Shown: one piece after another, positions 7,253 to 7,837 of the stretch
Numbering within the stretch: position 1 is the stretch's first letter
Layout of the letters: each line of letters begins with the position of its first letter
DNA from: Enterococcus diestrammenae
GTDB lineage: Bacteria; Bacillota; Bacilli; Lactobacillales; Enterococcaceae
DNA: 7,837 nucleotides
Direction of reading: 5' to 3'
NCBI RefSeq assembly: GCF_009933255.1
Contig: NZ_MAEI01000045.1
Location: 1-7,837 of the forward strand
Program-made: the position numbers and the translations under genes
Notes under the pieces: model-generated
The model's database searches: none
Seen by the model: only the letters and a program-made list of their open reading frames with translations
What the model was told of the DNA's origin: nothing

Positions 7253-7497
7253 TGAAAATAGTATATTGTATTACGAGATCGAAATGGGGAGGGGCACAAA
7301 ATCATTTGTATAATTTAATTTGTGCAACTACTTGTAAGGGATATGATGTGATTTTAATAGTTGGTGATGAAGGGGACTTGACAGAAAAATTACGAAAGAA
7401 TCATGTGAAGTGTAATATTATTATTTTGCCAAGTTTAGTTAGAGAGATATCTTTAATTAAAGATATAAATTCGACGCAAATTTCAAGTAGAACTTAG
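7252..7497 (+). pseudogene. GT4-type glycosyltransferase, truncated by insertion sequence
   Basis: Only the N-terminal part of a GT-B fold (GT4-like) glycosyltransferase remains. It shows MKIVYCITRSKWGGAQNHLY with the typical WGGAQ (13-17) of the acceptor domain, then VGDEGDLTEKL and LVREISLIKDI ending about residue 72. After that (from about 7468) the frame reads an unrelated tail of nine residues to a stop at 7495-7497. The family usually has about 350-400 residues, so the donor-binding domain is missing. The true start is the ATG at 7252, overlapping the SDR stop by one base, with GGTGGAG at 7240-7246. A TTG at 7249 is too close to that site. The rest of the gene probably lies beyond the IS. 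Activity is not expected. Confidence 0.85.
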
Positions 7498-7542
7498 CCA
7501 CCTATTGAGATTCGCTTGTTATTCAGTTTGATGTTCCTTCTA

Positions 7543-7670
7543 GCAGGTGCTTGATAATGAGCTAGGGCATGGTATCTGCGATAAGCAGAGGTGGGCCGAT
7601 GTTCTGGGAGTAAGCCTATGAACAGCCCAGCCTCCACCATGCCCTAGGAGGCTCGTTGTCAAGCACCTGC
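7543..7670 (+). repeat. Long imperfect inverted repeat / branched hairpin in the IS tail
   Basis: GCAGGTGCTTGA (7543-7554) pairs perfectly with TCAAGCACCTGC (7659-7670). The stem continues through 7562/7651 with two T-G positions, then, after a 4-base bulge (GGAG, 7647-7650), through TAGGGCATGGT (7563-7573) with ACCATGCCCTA (7636-7646): 31 pairs in all. Inside it are a small hairpin TCTGC/GCAGA (7575-7589) and an alternative or joined stem, GAGG-TGGGC (7588-7596) with GCCCA-G-CCTC (7625-7634), extended by TGTTC/GAACA (7600-7604, 7620-7624). The transposase stop codon is in one arm. The two T-G positions would be wobble pairs in plus-strand RNA but mismatches in minus-strand RNA. No U-tract follows on either strand, so it is not an ordinary terminator. 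Confidence 0.8.
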
Positions 7671-7837
7671 GGCAGCCGGGCCCTTCACTAAGGTTTGAAG
7701 CTCAGTCACAAGACACTCCAATGGCGTTGCGTAGCCTAAAATACGCCTTGGATAATTGTTCATCCAGTCTTGCACACGCCTGATATGGGAAAGGGAGACC
7801 TCTGCCAAACGTGTGCCTTTGGGAATAAATCGTCGGA
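7659..7837 (-). CDS. IS30-family transposase, C-terminal fragment (runs off the window edge)
   Basis: Read on the minus strand, the last 58 codons plus stop (TGA at 7661-7659) are present. The segment RRFIPKGT, then VQDWMNNYPRRILGYATPLE, is the characteristic end of the IS30-family DDE transposase, where R-F-x-P-K-G-T precedes the catalytic-domain helix with the N-x-R-P-R-K-x-L-G-Y/F-x-T-P pattern. The last residues (about LVTELQTLVKGPAAAGA) do not match a motif I know; the final few are encoded by the arm of the long hairpin. The start codon and the DDE residues lie outside the window, so intactness cannot be judged. It converges on the polysaccharide operon, and its transcript could run antisense into the truncated glycosyltransferase. 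Confidence 0.88.
   Translation of the reverse strand, partial: RRFIPKGTRLAEVSLSHIRRVQDWMNNYPRRILGYATPLECLVTELQTLVKGPAAAGA

Larger units (their letters stand above)
7468..7837 (-). mobile_element. IS30-family insertion sequence, 3' (transposase-tail) end, continues past the window
   Basis: The element is recognised from the IS30-type transposase C-terminus on the minus strand (7659-7837) and from the abrupt loss of glycosyltransferase coding at about 7468-7471. The inferred terminal sequence begins near 7470 (TTCGACGCAAATTTCAAG), but the exact edge cannot be fixed because the other end and the target duplication are outside the window. The orientation is opposite to the operon. The non-coding part between the edge and the transposase stop, nearly 190 bases, is longer than usual for IS30 elements and holds a large hairpin. 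GC content is clearly higher than in the interrupted gene. I cannot name the element. Confidence 0.75.

Noticed and set aside
7543..7670. Integron attC site or independent MITE as explanation of the long hairpin
   Set aside because: The arms lack paired RYYYAAC/GTTRRRY boxes, and no target-site duplication flanks the palindrome.
7543..7670. Ordinary rho-independent terminator
   Set aside because: No T-run follows the stem on either strand, and the structure is far longer than a terminator needs.
1..7837. CRISPR array, tRNA, rRNA, replication origin
   Set aside because: No regularly spaced direct repeats, tRNA-like cloverleaf or rRNA sequence was seen.

Overview
This window looks like the 5' part of a capsular/exopolysaccharide (Wzx/Wzy-type) locus from a low-GC Gram-positive of the Lactobacillales, most likely an Enterococcus or close relative. 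The grounds are strong AGGAGG-type ribosome sites, tightly packed genes, a split BY-kinase (separate Wzd and Wze) with a PHP-type phosphatase (Wzh), and an IS30-family transposase end. The species assignment is inference from gene order and composition.

Layout. 1-636 is very AT-rich with no intact gene; it holds AT-rich hairpins, promoter-like sequences and a possible decayed reading frame. 691-1560 (or from 637) encodes a membrane-anchored, surface-exposed coiled-coil protein with an acidic Ser/Asp/Glu tail and a possible MapZ-like extracellular domain. 1611-3899 is the phosphoregulatory module wzd-wze-wzh. 3912-5732 is a membrane-bound UDP-sugar 4,6-dehydratase of the CapD/FlaA1/WbpM type. 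5742-6356 is the initiating phosphoglycosyl transferase, 6356-7252 an extended SDR, and 7252 to about 7470 the first ~72 codons of a GT4-type glycosyltransferase. The glycosyltransferase is cut off by an IS30-family insertion sequence that continues past the right edge. Its transposase C-terminus lies on the minus strand and converges on the operon.

How the genes fit together. The dehydratase, initiating transferase and SDR have the same composition as sets that make undecaprenyl-PP-linked QuiNAc or FucNAc as the first sugar of a repeat unit. Wzd/Wze/Wzh would control chain length and export, and the truncated GT4 enzyme would have added the next sugar. The insertion probably inactivates that glycosyltransferase and is polar on later genes, so this copy of the locus may be non-producing or phase-varied.

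Composition is mosaic. The regulatory module is moderately GC (30 of 60 bases at 2761-2820), the initiating-sugar genes are AT-rich (19 of 60 at 6781-6840), and the IS end is GC-rich (40 of 60 at 7621-7680). The least explained items are the large, well-formed hairpin in the unusually long tail of the IS (7543-7670) and the surface protein heading the operon where a LytR-type wzg gene is often found.
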